This document shows, in pieces, positions 11,827 to 28,388 of a stretch of 64,000 bases of DNA. Positions within the stretch are counted from its first letter, which is position 1; every line of letters begins with the position of its first letter. The notes beneath the pieces were generated by a model. The model saw nothing but the letters and a program-made list of their open reading frames with translations. It had not been told where the DNA came from and ran no database searches. The translations under genes were made by a program, and so were the position numbers. The stretch is taken from positions 930,001 through 994,000 of the forward strand of contig JAALGY010000054.1 in NCBI GenBank assembly GCA_032358165.1. Reading direction: 5' to 3'. This DNA comes from Diplosphaera chodatii (Eukaryota; Chlorophyta; Trebouxiophyceae; Prasiolales; Stichococcaceae).

Positions 11827-13197
11827 TCACGATATGTAGGGCCAGGCTGGCTCGCAATCAAATGCTGAGGCATCGGAGCGTGGTGACGCCTCCTCCGCCT
11901 CTGCCTCCAACATCCGTCTCAACTCCTCTCGCTTGACAAAGCGCCCCCTGATGCGGGGGCGCTTCTCTGCATTTAGCTTGCGCATCTCATAGCGAATCTT
12001 GCCAGACTTGCGGTTCTGCTTTTTCTCCTTGTAGCGAACGAAGCAGGCTGCACGTGCTGACTTTGCACACTCCATCGTCTTGGCGGGGATGGACGCCAGA
12101 GACTGCGGCAGCGACGGCAGGCACAACGCTGACAGGCCCCTGGTGGTGAGGATGCCGCTCTGCATTGTGGGGATGGGCGGCATCGCTAGGGCGCCATTAT
12201 TTTGGCCGCCCCCGATGTCGCCGCACACGCTGTTGCTGCCCATGCTGCACAGGCTGCTGACCTCGAAGCCATGGCCGTCAAAAGCGGTGCTGTCGAAGCT
12301 GCAGGACAGGAGCGCCTCTGCAAGGTCCATATCCGGGGGGCAGGCGCTGTTCCCAAAGCCCAGAAGCACGTCGTCGACATGCTGAGCCGTCGATGCGCTG
12401 CGGCTGGTTGACTGCAGCGAGGCACGCCGCAGCGGGACGCACTCGCCGCTGACGGCCGTCTTGACTGGCACGCTCGCCTCACCCGCGCCGGGGTGGGCGC
12501 CCAACAGCGTCGGCACAAGCAGACCGCTGGGCGCCGCCGCCAGGTTGTAGCTGGGCAGCGGGACGCCGCTGCTGCTGCTGTCGCAGGCCGGCGGGAGGCG
12601 TAGGGTGACTGAGCTGCCAGCGGAGACTGCTGATGACGCCGCAACACTGCCGCCCATCGCCTCCCAGGCACTGAGAACCTTGCTGTAATCAAGCTGCAGT
12701 TTGGGCGCCGCTGCTCGGTTGCAGGTGACTATGTTGCTGCCGCCGCCGTTGTCGTGCAGTGGCTGCTGCTGATCCTGACACCCCTCCGTAGGCGAGGGGT
12801 TGCGCTCGTCGTAGCTCAGCCGCTGAAGTGACCCTGATCCGAGGTCAGCGAGCTGCACGCGGGTCATCTCCATGGACTCTGTCGACGCGCGCGAGCCCGA
12901 CAGCTCGTCCTCGTTGAACAGCATGCCCGCGTCGGGCACCTGACACAGCCCAGGCTCCGGCCCCGGCAGGCCGTCCGCCTGACCGGGGGCGGCGCCGCCA
13001 AGGCACTGGACACCCCAAATCGAGGCGCCAAAGCCGTCATCGATGTCGGTGATCCAGTCGTTCACACCTGGAGGGCTGCTGTTGAAAAAGTCGCCCTGCA
13101 GAAAGTCTGGGACCACGATGCCGCCGCCCACCATGCCGCTGGCGTCCATGGCAAGCTGTCCGTGATCCGGCAAAGCGCTGCACGCCCGCTGCCCCAC
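11827..13197 (-). CDS. CCT-domain (CONSTANS/CO-like/TOC1) nuclear regulator, intronless
   Basis: A single 456-codon open frame. A typical CCT motif lies near residues 393-432: RYKEKKQNRKSGKIRYEMRK, then LNAEKRPRIRGRFVKREE. CCT domains direct nuclear import and bind NF-Y subunits or DNA in plant clock and light signalling. I see no B-box zinc finger and no receiver domain, so it is closest to CCT-motif-only (CMF) proteins. The rest is Ser/Ala/Gly-rich and acidic, with DDVLLGFGN and DMDLAEALLS resembling activation-domain patches. The upstream ATG at 13197 was taken; the ATG at about 13149 (MDASGMVGGG) is also possible. It is unusual here in having no intron, and it is divergent from the GNOM-type gene. 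Confidence 0.9.
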   Translation of the reverse strand: MGQRACSALPDHGQLAMDASGMVGGGIVVPDFLQGDFFNSSPPGVNDWITDIDDGFGASIWGVQCLGGAAPGQADGLPGPEPGLCQVPDAGMLFNEDELSGSRASTESMEMTRVQLADLGSGSLQRLSYDERNPSPTEGCQDQQQPLHDNGGGSNIVTCNRAAAPKLQLDYSKVLSAWEAMGGSVAASSAVSAGSSVTLRLPPACDSSSSGVPLPSYNLAAAPSGLLVPTLLGAHPGAGEASVPVKTAVSGECVPLRRASLQSTSRSASTAQHVDDVLLGFGNSACPPDMDLAEALLSCSFDSTAFDGHGFEVSSLCSMGSNSVCGDIGGGQNNGALAMPPIPTMQSGILTTRGLSALCLPSLPQSLASIPAKTMECAKSARAACFVRYKEKKQNRKSGKIRYEMRKLNAEKRPRIRGRFVKREELRRMLEAEAEEASPRSDASAFDCEPAWPYIS

Positions 13198-13818
13198 ACC
13201 GCGGAGAGCTCGCCGCCAATATGCGCTCTGCCCTTCACCGTCCCCCTAACCTGCCCCTTCCTGCTGTGTGCCGCGCCTTACATGGCGTCTACGCTCGGAC
13301 CTAGAGGCACCACAGCCCTGCAGCAGGAGCAAGCCGCCACTCGGCCGACAGATGGCAAGTACGGTTTCTGTTGAAGTTTTTGCGAAAGTTGCCAGGAAGT
13401 ACCCAACTACTTCCGCTCCCATTCCTGGCAGTAGTACCAGGGTCCCTCAACGTATCTTGCGCGTCCCGAGCCCATTGCCAAGCGCACAGACACCCGAACA
13501 GCTGCTATAGATGCAGGGTCTGCATCAGATGCACATTGTCGACTCCGTAAACGCCAGAGCACCGCTTGTGTGCCGCTGATCCTGCTATTTCAGGCGGAAC
13601 TGCGATCAACAACGCCCTTCAAGGCTCACGATCCACCATCAACAAATCGAATAGTTGCCGCGGCACCGTGCTTGACGTTGGACATTCAGCTGTCTGCTCA
13701 TCCCGGCATGCTCACAGCATTGCTGGACATGCCTAGTCGCGTCGGACAGCACCGTCGTTGAGGCTCCGGCTGTGTATGCAGCGCCCTGCAGCGGTTTCCA
13801 GAGCATCACTGCACCAGC
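13198..13818. promoter_or_regulatory. Divergent spacer between CCT gene and ARF-GEF
   Basis: 621 bases between two divergent starts; it must contain both promoters. No open frame of note and no clear core promoter element was seen. Confidence 0.45.
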
Positions 13819-16800
13819 ATGGCGCAGCACGGCGGGCGAGCGCTGGCGCTGCTGCTCAACGCGGAGATCGCCGGCGTGCTGGCTTCCATGCGACAGAACA
13901 GCAAGTGGTCGCTGGTACCGATGCGCTACACGGCGGTGCGCATGATGGCCTTCCAGCCGGGATGTGTCAAATTGCGTCCAGCATGTGCGCACGTGCATGT
14001 TCCCTCGACACGTTCCAACGTGTCAAAGCAGGAGGACGACCTCGGCGATGAGCCGCTACTGGAGGACTTCCGCCTGCTGCGACGCCGCATCTTCAAGTGG
14101 ACCGGTGCGCGGCTGTGGCAGCTGCGATCAAGCGTGTTGAGCAGCACATTGCATGCGCTGTCGACAGTCAGCATCGGCCTGCCACTGCACTCTCTGAGTC
14201 TGATCTGCAGATTGGAGCGCCGTGGAGCCGCTGGAGTACATGTCGCCCTTTCTGGAAGTGATCCGGAGCCCAGAGACCTCAGGTGGCAACGCATCGTGGA
14301 GGTGGAGGCCACTGCATGCTGACACCAGCACTGGAAGAGTATGCTACAACGTCGTGTTCAAATACGTTCAGACTATCACCATGGCTGCAGGTCCCATCAC
14401 TGGCTGTGCGCTGGGCGCTGTCAGACGCATCCTTGACCAGAATGTACTGGGTGAGTCCGACGTGCAGCAGCCGGTACAATGCTGAGACGGTCATCGTGGC
14501 AGGGCAATACTCCGACTTCCTCAGCCACGCTGTGCAGGCGTGGCGCGGCACGGCACAGCAGAGGCGATGCACAAGACTGCGGAAGCCATCACGCAGTGCA
14601 GATTCGAAGCCACGGACCCTGCATCGGACGAGGTCGTGCTGTTCAAGATTCTGCAGGTGCGCCATTCATATATACACGAAGCACGGTTGTCAGGCGGACA
14701 GGAAGGGCTACACACCAAACAGTGAAGGTTGCGTCCTGGTATCTAAGTCTCAACGTTGCTTGTTGCCTTGCATGCGCAGGTGCTGTCGTCCTGTGTTCGG
14801 TGCCCTGGCGGCGACTGCCTCACCAACGACAATGTCATCGACATTTTCCACGCCTGCTTCCGGATTGGCCATTATCAGACAGAGCGCAGCAAGGACATGT
14901 CTGGTGCGTTGTAAGTCGCTGCACCACAGCGCACGTGCTGCCACATTTTCCTCCAGATTTGGATGATGTATCAAGCACAGCAAGGTTGCAAGGCAGCATG
15001 AGAGATGTTCAGGACCAGCTACTGGCACCCTGTGTCGTTGACTGAAACTGCATGCCGCAGAGCTGCTGACCCAGGCGTCCCGGCAGATCATGCTGGAGCT
15101 GATCGACATCATCTTCCGGCGCCTGGGCAACCTCGCGCCAATGGCCCTGTCGCCACAAGGTTTGCATTTTCGAGCAGCCATGGTCGCATGCTGCTCGCTT
15201 AGATGTTTTGCGCATGTTGCAGGCACACAGGCACCAGCCTCACCATACGAACATCCTGCTTGGTCCTGCCGCAGGCATGCACACAGGCGCGGCTGCACGC
15301 ATGCCCGCCTCGCCGCTGGCATCCGACCTTGCCGCTGGGGCCGAGGCCTTCAGCGCCCCGCTGCAGACAGCGTCAGCCACCAACGCCTCCAACGCTGATG
15401 CGTCCGCAGCGCAGCCGGCGGCGCCAGATGGCGTGTCGGACCGGGCAGCGGGTGCGTCGCCTGGTCGCGGGACGCCGCAGCCGGGGCCAGGGCAACACAG
15501 CCTCGGGATGCCATCACCCGCAGCATCCCAGAGCAGCATCACCAACGCACCGTCGAGCGCCGCCGCGCAGGAGGGCTCCGGCACAAGGGCTGCAAGTGCG
15601 CAGCATCCGTTTATCTACACCCGTTTATCTACACCATCTCCGTCCGATACAGTGTGCAGGCAACCGTTGTCTTGCAAGCGCACTCTTGCAAGCGCACATC
15701 GGGATGACTGCTGCACCTTGTGGTGTCCTGTAGTGCACGACTGGACCGGCGCACACCACACGGTATCAGTGGCTCCCATCAGAGCACGGCCCCCAGAGCC
15801 TGTTGCAGACGGCACAGCAGCGGCTGACGAACACGGGCTGGCTTGCGCAGCCGAGATACTTGGGTGAGGCCGGGCTTGCTGCACACATTCCATGCCGCCG
15901 CCTTGGAGAAGACTACCACCGGTGACCTTTACTGTCGTTCAGGATAGTAATGGGCGTTTGGGTTTGATGTGTTGCAGGTATCTTGTGTCACTGATTGCCA
16001 GTGATGCAGAGGGTGTGCACACTGACCTCAACGAGTTTGGGCTGGAGGCGATGAACATCGCTTTGAACGCTGGTGGAGCAGGTAAGAATGCAGGAGTGCA
16101 ATGTACAAGCTTGGCGCACTGCAATTTGCACAATCGATGCAATATTCAGCGCTCCTGCCGTACATGTGCAGGAAGACTGTTACCCGCTCCTGAACGTGTT
16201 CATGATGCATCTGCAGCTTTTGAGCGGCACGAGGCGCTGTTGGCAGTGCTGCAGGAGGACCTATTTGTGGCGCTGTCCCGTGCAGCATGCTCGCCCAATC
16301 TTGCATGCCTGTCAGGCAGCTGCCAGGTGATTGCATTATATCTTGCAGTTGCATGGCGCTGCACTCAGCATGCCCCGATGCCATGGTGAAGTAAGGTCAG
16401 CAATGAGTCTCCATTGCACGCTGACTCGGCCCTTGCAATCTGCAGGTAGCGCTGACGCTGTACTGCTACTTGGGCCAGCACCTGCTGCTGCAGCTGGAGA
16501 CGTTCATATCAAACATCGTGCTCAAGCTGGCAGAGGGCAAGGGCATCGTGAAGATCGAGCAGCAGGAGGCCGCACTTGAGGTGCGGGGCTTGATGGCCTC
16601 TGGAACCTCCTGCATGGCAGGTGGAACAACTTGGCGGAGTTCTGCCGCTGTGTGCTAGCTGGACTGCTGCACATGACGACTTGTGGGATATCCAGGCACT
16701 GTTCCGTGGGGCAGGTCGACAGTCCGAGGAGCCTCCGCTCTCATGCTCATCACACACACCAGTCTTGCTGCTCCTGCAGGGTGTGCTGGACTTTTGCAAC

Positions 16801-19800
16801 CAGCTGTCCTTCATCCGCAATGTGTACCTAAACCTGGACTGCCGGATCGAGCGCAACAACCTGTTCGAGGCCATCGCCTCGCTGCTTTCCAAAACCGCCT
16901 TCCCCGTCAACAGCCCGCTCGGCTCAGTGCACCTGCTGTCGCTGGAGGGCCTCTTCTCCATCCTGTCAGCGCTGTCCGCATCGTGAGTTACACTCTTGTT
17001 TTGTACACGCCCCACTCCTGCTTTCGACTCTGTATCGCTTGTGTCTTCGCCTGTTGGCCACCATGTCGCTGGCATGCTGTTGCTTCCCCCGTCTCCTGGT
17101 CCTGAAGGTGGTGTTACCCTCGGTAGTTAGGCACGCATGATAGTGTCCAGATCACGTTCAAAGCTAGCAGTTGGTCATGCACGCCTCGCCGCTACTGTAC
17201 CAGGTGCCAGGGGTCCAGCAGCTGGGTCGCCGAGGCGGAGCCCGTGGTGCAGCCGGTGAGCCCAGAGCAGCTGCGCATGGTGTGGGAGGCGCTGGTGTCT
17301 GGGAAGCCGGCGCCGCAGCAACTCGGCGCGCCAGATGGCACAAGGCAGCCGCCAGGCGGTCCAGACAACGAGCTGGCGGTCTCGGCGCGCATGGAGAAGC
17401 AGGTGAAGCAGCGCCTCACCGTGGCCGCAGACCACTTCAACCGCGACTACCGCAAGGGCTTCCAGTACTGCCAGGTGAGCTGTGTGCCTGAGCCTCACCC
17501 AGCTCAGCAACATAGACTGAAACCCTTGCACAACCTAATGCACGTGGCTGCCGGTGACGGTGCTTAACATTCCTATCGTGGCAACATGCCATCGAGCCCC
17601 TGGTGTGAGTTCACCGTTCATTGTCATGGCGGAGGCCGCGAGTCACCCGGTGCCTGCTGAGCACATACAGCAGTGGCGTCTTCCACCATGCACAGGCAAT
17701 GGGGTTGCTGGCAGAGCCTCTGGATGCGCGCGAGGTGGCGTGCTTCCTGCGCCGGTGCCCCGGTCTGTCCAAGACCACCATCGGGGAGCTGCTGGGCGAG
17801 CCCTCGGAGTTCTGGCTGTCTGTGCTGACGCACTTCGTTGACACCTTCGACTTTGCAGGTCAGCCCTTGGCTTGATGAAATCTAGTATAGGCGTGGGTGG
17901 GCAGCACCAGCATGCACTCGCGCATGCAGTTGCACGGAAACTGCACCACCACATCAGGTTTGATGACGCACCACCCATCCGTGCAGAGCTGGACTTCGAC
18001 TCGTCAATGCGCATGTTCCTTCAGTCATTCCGGCTTCCGGGGGAATCGCAGAAGATTGCGCGCATGATGGAGAAGTTCTCAACTGCCTACCACCAAGTGA
18101 GTTCTGATTTCCAAACGGGGTATGTGCCCCCATGTCGTGGCCAACTCCTCTTTGCCAGGTGCGACGCCGAGTCTGCACATACTCAAGTACTTTGATGGAT
18201 ATGCAGGTGTGCCCAGGCGTGTTCAAGAACAGCGATGCTGCGTACATCCTGTCATACTCCGTCATCATGCTGAACACCGACCAGCACAACAAGCAGGTCG
18301 GCTCAAAGCTTGTGCTGATGCTTGCAGCAAACCAGTGTCATAAACCTGTGCATGGCATGCTGAGCCTGGAGTTTCTGGCACACAGGTCAAGAAGAAGATG
18401 ACACTGGAGCAGTTCATCAGCAACAACAGGGGGATCAATGACGGTGTGTCACCATGCATCGTGTACGCTGTTGCCATAGACTGTGTAGCTGTATTGCTAA
18501 AGGACACTGAGTTCACTCGAATGCTGGCTGAAAGCAGGCGGCAACCTTCCTGAAGAGTTCCTCAGCAACATCTACAGCAGCATCCGCCGCAATGAGATCA
18601 AGCTGAATTCAGAGGCCGCCAGCAACTCCCTGGAGGTGCGATCCTTTTTCCAACGCAGGTTGCCTGTGATGCTGGTAGCTGTCAACAGCATGTGTGGACC
18701 ATGCACAGCAAATCATCGATGGCTGCACCAAGCACCTGAAGCTGTGTTGTCTGCAACAGGTGTCGCCTGTGCTGTGGACCGAGCTGCAGCGGGATTCCGG
18801 GCACCCCAGGAGCATCATGGTCGAAGCCCCCCTGGAAGGTGGGTGCTCCGTGAAAGGGGTGTCAGCAGACATCACAGTGGAGTGACAGCAAGGGCAGACA
18901 TGACGTTGCATGCCATGCTGAGGCATGCCGCAGTGCCGCACACACAGCCACTGCCATCCTGACGGGCTGCTGCACCCCACGAGGCCCTGCATCCTCGGAC
19001 GCTGACCCTGCAGGCTCGACGCGGCTGGAGCGCGACATGTTCGTGCTGCTGTGGGGCCCGACGGTGGCCGCTGTCAGCGTGGTGCTGGACCATGCTGACG
19101 CCGGCGCCATTGTGTCCACCGCGCTGGGCGGGCTGCTGCATGCGGCGCGCATTGCTGCCTTCCACCATGTGGACGAGGTGGGTTTCGTGTCGATGACCGA
19201 TCACTGTTTCAAGTCAGTATCATTGCATTCGAGCAATGTGTCTTGCTGTGCGCATAAGTGTCGTTCAGAGCTGGGAGGTAGAGGATGTGAGGCGTGGCAG
19301 GACCGGCATGTTGGCTGTGTCCTGAAAAGCATGCAGTGCTGTTCACCTGCAACACACATATAGATGCATGGCGTGTGGATTTGCGTACGTCATCTGTTGA
19401 TGTCGATCTCACTCTGCAGGTGATGGACAACCTGGTGGCATCACTGAGCCGTTACACGCAGCTGCTGAACCCAGCTGTTGCCAAGCCAGCCATTGCGTTC
19501 GGCGAGTCGGACAAGGCGCGGCTTGCTGCAGAGGCTGTCTTCAACATCGCAAACCAGTGCGTCCCAGCCTGCCAAACCAGCACGCAACTGCTGTCAAGCG
19601 TCCTAGTTGTCGTGCAGCAAACTGCCATCGACGTGTGCGCTGGAGGGTATGAGACCGACCAGGTTGCAGTGAGCTGCTGTAACTGCGTGCTCGAGCGTGC
19701 GCTATGTCCGACCATGTCCTCTGCCTGCTATACGTTCAGGTACGGTGACAGCCTGCGGTCTGGGTGGCGAGACATCATGGAGTGCATCACACGGCTGCAT

Positions 19801-22800
19801 AAGCTGGGGCTGCTGCCAGCAACCATATTGGCAGTGGACGGCGAGCAACCCCAGGTGTGAGGTGTACCTGTTGCAAGTCCGACAGTAACATGTGTTGCAT
19901 TATGTGCGCCGTGCTCTCACAAGCAATTCAGCCGTTATACATTCTGGCTGTGCAGGCAGCATCTGCCCGCCTGCCCAAGCCAGTGGCCCCCACACGAACG
20001 TCCTCGTCAGGATCCCTTTTCACTCGAGCGTTCAACAGGCGAGATCAGAGGCAGTGCTACATCTGACAGACAGCGGTGCCACATAGTGTACAATTGCGTC
20101 ACAAAGCAGACCTCACAGCGGTTTGCACCAACATGCGGGCCAGCTCCTGAGCTTGACACTTTACACTTCCATGTACCTGCAGCCTGATCAGCATTGACGG
20201 CAGCGAGGCCAGCGGCCCGGAGCTGTCAGAACGCGAGGCCAACGCCACGCAGCGCACCATGGACACCATCCGCGCCTGCAGAGTGGCGGAGATCTTCGTG
20301 AACTGCGCGTCCCTGCAGCCCGACTCGCTGCTCGCCCTTGCACGTGCGGTCGTGTGGGCAGCTGCAGCTGGCGCCGGCGCTGACGGCGACACAGACACCG
20401 CCGAGGTACCGAGCAGCCAAGGCTGTGCCACCTGTTGTGGTGGAAGCGTTCGAGATGAGCATATGCGTTCTGGTTATTGGCCAGGCATCGACGAGGTGAA
20501 TGCTGCAAAACGGCCGTATCTTCTGTACCTTGCAACTGTTGCACCATGTGACCATGCCATGTGCAGTTGTGCCTGGAGCTGCTGCTCACGATGACGCTGC
20601 GCAGCCGGGACCATGCCAGCCTGCTGTGGCCGCTGCTGCACGATGTGCTTGCCGGCGTCATGTCGGCGGAGGCGACCACAGCGCCAGGTGCAACCCCCGG
20701 CCATCTGCATGCCGTCTGGCAGCCAAACGCCACTGGCATTGTGCATGGACATCCATTGTGCTGTGTAGCAGCCTTTGGCGGTGCGGCGTCTTCAGCTTTT
20801 GCAGCATTGCTGCAGCACTACCTTCACCTCCTGATATCCTGTGTGTTGGCGGTCGCAGGGCCGCTGGTGCGGCGGGCGGCGCTGGGCGTGCTGCGGGTGG
20901 CGGCGCAGCTGCTGGCGGCGCAGGACGACGTGGCAGACGCGCTGCTGCGGTCGCTGAACCTGCTGCCGCGCCTGCACCCAAATGTCGCCTGGGAGCTGGC
21001 AGAGCCCATCGCACAGCAGGTGCCGCGGCACATGCTCCTGCAAGAACACGCAGCGCATAGCTGCAGCCGTCTGGATTGGTGACCCTGCTTAGAGTGTTGG
21101 CACTGATGGTTCTGGAGTGTTCCTGCGCTGCTGTGCAGGTGCTGCTGATAGTGCGCGGCAGCGGCGCGCACATCCGCAGGGCCCGCGGCTGGCAGACCCT
21201 GTGCGCTCTCATCACCACCACCAGGTACCTCCGACCCTTATGTCCGCTGTCTCTGATCATGTCCTTGGTTGATCATGACACCCAAGCGCTGTGGCGGAGG
21301 AATGGCCATGGTACTCTTCCACACACTCACTTTGATTCCTGTGCAGCCTGCAACCTGCTGCTGCCGACAAGTGCTTCGAGGCGCTGGCAGTTGCGACGGA
21401 TCCAGACGGGCAGGTGCTCAGCCTGACGGCATACAGGCCGGTCATGGAGGCGGTGCTGGTCATCCTCGAGCGCCACAGCAAGGTGATCACCTGCTGCTCA
21501 CCCGCTGATGACTGATCATGATTTTGTCGCTGAATCTGTCAACTTTGCTACAGGGCGACTTGGGTCCGCTTGGTGAGTGCGTGATTCGCACGCAATCGCC
21601 TCATGTCAGCAGCATCTGTTGGCCGCGGTTGCCATGTGTCTGACAAAACATCTCGCCACCACGAACATGCAGGACCCGTACCCCGACAAGTCCCTCAAGG
21701 CCCTCGAGGTGCTGGACAGCATGTTCAAGTGGCTGGTGCAGCACGCGGAGCGGCGGCGGCAGGCGCCCGACAGCCACCCTGCAGCAGACGGTGTCCAGCC
21801 GCAGCGGAGCATCGCAGAGGCGCAGCCGGCCGGCAGCCCGCCGCCCGAGACGCAGCAGCCGGCGGGTGTCGGCAGCTCCTGGCCAGCGCCCACAGAACAG
21901 ACACCAGACGTGCGCTTCCTCCTGCAGTCATGTCGACCATTGTGACACCTTGGCAACATTTGAGGAAGCCCATACGGCCAGGACGCTCGTTGAGGATACT
22001 GAGCAGCATGGCAGCCCCACAGGTGGAGGAGGTGTGGCTGGCGACCGTGATGGCCGTCACCCGCATCTGCCACGAGCCAAATGGCCACTTGCGCAACCAT
22101 GCTGCCCTGGTGCTGACTGGGTGCGCAGTCTCTTCTCAACCGCACACCACCTTGCTCTTCAGATGCACACCAGCCTGTTTCGCCCAAATGCCTGCGCACT
22201 GCGTTGCTCCCGTGAAGGCTTGCGCACTTGGTATTGATGTGGTGGCAACCTGCGACGCAGGATGCTGGTGACGAGCGAGCGCATGGGCCTGCCCGGCGAG
22301 CTGTGGCTGCGCGCTCTGGGCGACCTGGTGCTGCCCCTGGTGGCAGACCTCAACGCGCTGCTTGCCGCCCGGCCGCGGGACTTCCCCGAGGCCGGCAAAA
22401 CCCTGCGCATGGCCGTTGCCGCCCTCAACAAGGCACGTCCAGCATTGATGACGTTGCGGTAGACGCCAGTGTCATGCTGGTATGCACATGATGTCATGGG
22501 TGCACTGCTGAGTGGCTGGCTTCCTGTTGCGTTCAGGCGCTGCTGCAGTCGCTGCCGGCGACGTCACCGCTGCCCGGCTTCAGCAACCTGTGGCTGCGCG
22601 TACTGCGAGTGCTGCAGGTGAGCAAGTGACGAAAGCTCCACTCGGTCAATCTATCATGTGAGCTGATGGTCCAACTAGGATGTCACAATCGGATGTTCAT
22701 TTGCACCTTGGTGTAGCACGCAGCAGCTGCTGCCCCTGCAGGAGTGCACCAACAGCCGCAGCGATGAGCTGGTGGAGCATGTGCCCGAGGCGCTGAAGAA

Positions 22801-24479
22801 CACGCTGATGGTGATGCACGGCAGCGGCGTGCTGGTGCCCACCTGGAAGGTGAGGCTGTCGTCACTTCGGCAGCCCTGGCTCGCATCCACACGGGCTTGT
22901 TGGCAGCCCCTGACCTGCGTCCGTGTAATACTTGATGACCCTGCTCAAGGTTGGCCGGCATGAGCAGCCGACGTGCACTACTACCGCCTGTACACCAAGC
23001 AGCTGCATGGAGGTGACACTGCAGATTTGGCGACTGCAGGATCCAGCGGGCCACAGCATGTGGGATGCGACGTGGGTGCGCACACGCGAGATATCCTCGG
23101 GGCTGGGGCCCAACATCCTGGACCTCGGGCAGCCCAACACGCCGCGGCGCCCATCAGCCCCAGCATCGCCCGCCGTGCAGAGCTCGCCGGCGCAGGTGCG
23201 GCCGTACACGCCATCTCCAGACATGGCCTGCGCATCCACCCAAATTTGTTCAAGCTTCACATCGCGTACCAGGCAGCAAGATTGAGTTTTGTTGCTGTCT
23301 CTACAGGCGCCTCAGCCGAGCAGCCCCAGCCCGCAGCCAGCGCCCGCACCACAGGATGCCACAGGCGCTGCGCAGCCCGCGCCTGCCTCCCCGGCTGCGG
23401 CCCCACTGCCCACAGCTGCTGTCCCTGCGGCCACTCCTCAGGCGCAGGTGTGCGACTACCCACCATCGTATTCTGCCGATGCTGTTTCTGCCCGTTCCTT
23501 GCGAGATGGCCGCTGCCTGTTCGGCAGCACTCTGGCAGGATGAGGTGACATTGCCTATGACTCGGCCCGCAGGTGGGCTCGGGGTCACACAGTGCGGCGC
23601 TGCAGGCGGCCATCGCGGCGGCGCAGGCGCACCTGCAGGACATGGAGCTGGAGGAGCAGGGCGCGGCTTCTGCACGGCCGCCGACCGCGGCAGAGATGCA
23701 CACGGCCGAGCGGCAGTCCGTCGCAGCTGGCAAGTCGGCGGACGAAGCGGTGCGTCGGCGCGTTGTGCTGGACATACCAGCTGTGTGGATCTGATGCAGC
23801 CAGCACTTCTACTTGTGTTGAGTGTTGCAGCAATATAGAGCGTGGCACAATATGTTTAGACGGTGGGTAATGCTGCGCAGGTGCTGGCAGCAGCTGCCGC
23901 CGAGCCGCCTGCCCTCGTCCCACACTCTGCAGAGCAGCAGCCGGCTGTGGGCCACAGCGTGGCCCTGGCATCCGATGGTGCAGCAGGCAACATGCCCACC
24001 GGCAACGCTGCTTCGATCGCCACTTCGACAGCCTCGGTCTCAGCGGCTATCGCGGCAGGGTGAGCTAGGTTTGACATCACACAGCTGCTTGCTGCTGTAT
24101 ACACCGTCAGTTCTGATCGCATTGCCGGTGATTCACGCCACAGAGCCCTCTGCTGGTGCTGGAGGTCACACGTGGTTTCAACTGTCTGGCATGCAGGGAC
24201 ATCGCAAATTCTGGTGCTGCTGCGGCGCTGCCAGCCGTCCAGCAAGGACTGGCAGACGCGAGTGCAGTGCCGCAGCCAGCAGCGCAGCCCAGGGCAGACC
24301 CTGGTGGCAATGGCGATGGCAACCTGACCAGTGCTGCCGCTGCTGTGTCTGCAGAATCTACTGCCACCGACAGCCAGGCAACAGCAGTGGTGGCAGACTG
24401 GCACGCAGACCCGCGAGCCGAGGACGCCACGCAGCAGCAGCTTGAGGAGCAGGCGAGCGGTACATGCAAGCAGAGCTGA
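13819..24479 (+). CDS. GNOM: GNOM/GBF1-type ARF guanine-nucleotide exchange factor (Sec7)
   Basis: More than 25 exons on the plus strand read as one large brefeldin-type ARF-GEF, which loads GTP onto ARF at Golgi or endosomal membranes. N-terminal DCB part: [58 protein letters not shown]-box region: [20 protein letters not shown] and [14 protein letters not shown]. The Sec7 domain runs about 17380-18635: [48 protein letters not shown] with the catalytic glutamate (Glu after PG) intact, [16 protein letters not shown], and NNRGINDGG...LPEEFL. HDS-type helices follow ([55 protein letters not shown]). An Ala/Ser/Pro-rich insert of up to about 200 residues lies at 15208-15867, and an Ala-rich tail ends at 24479. 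Many individual junctions are approximate. Confidence 0.88.
15607..15634. repeat. Perfect 14-bp tandem duplication (unit ccgtttatctacac)
   Basis: Two identical adjacent 14-base units, at 15607-15620 and 15621-15634. They lie in the low-complexity part of the ARF-GEF gene (coding insert or an uncalled intron), 35 bases before a second 14-bp duplication. A 14-base change would shift frame if this stretch is exon, which hints that it may be intronic. Confidence 0.95.
15670..15697. repeat. Perfect 14-bp tandem duplication (unit tcttgcaagcgcac)
   Basis: Two identical adjacent 14-base units, at 15670-15683 and 15684-15697, with a sequence unrelated to the neighbouring duplication but the same unit length. 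Confidence 0.95.

Positions 24480-28388
<3,909 letters not shown>

Noticed and set aside
15607..15697. CRISPR-like or mobile-element end interpretation of the tandem repeats
   Set aside because: Units are adjacent without spacers, differ from each other, and no transposase or inverted ends are nearby.
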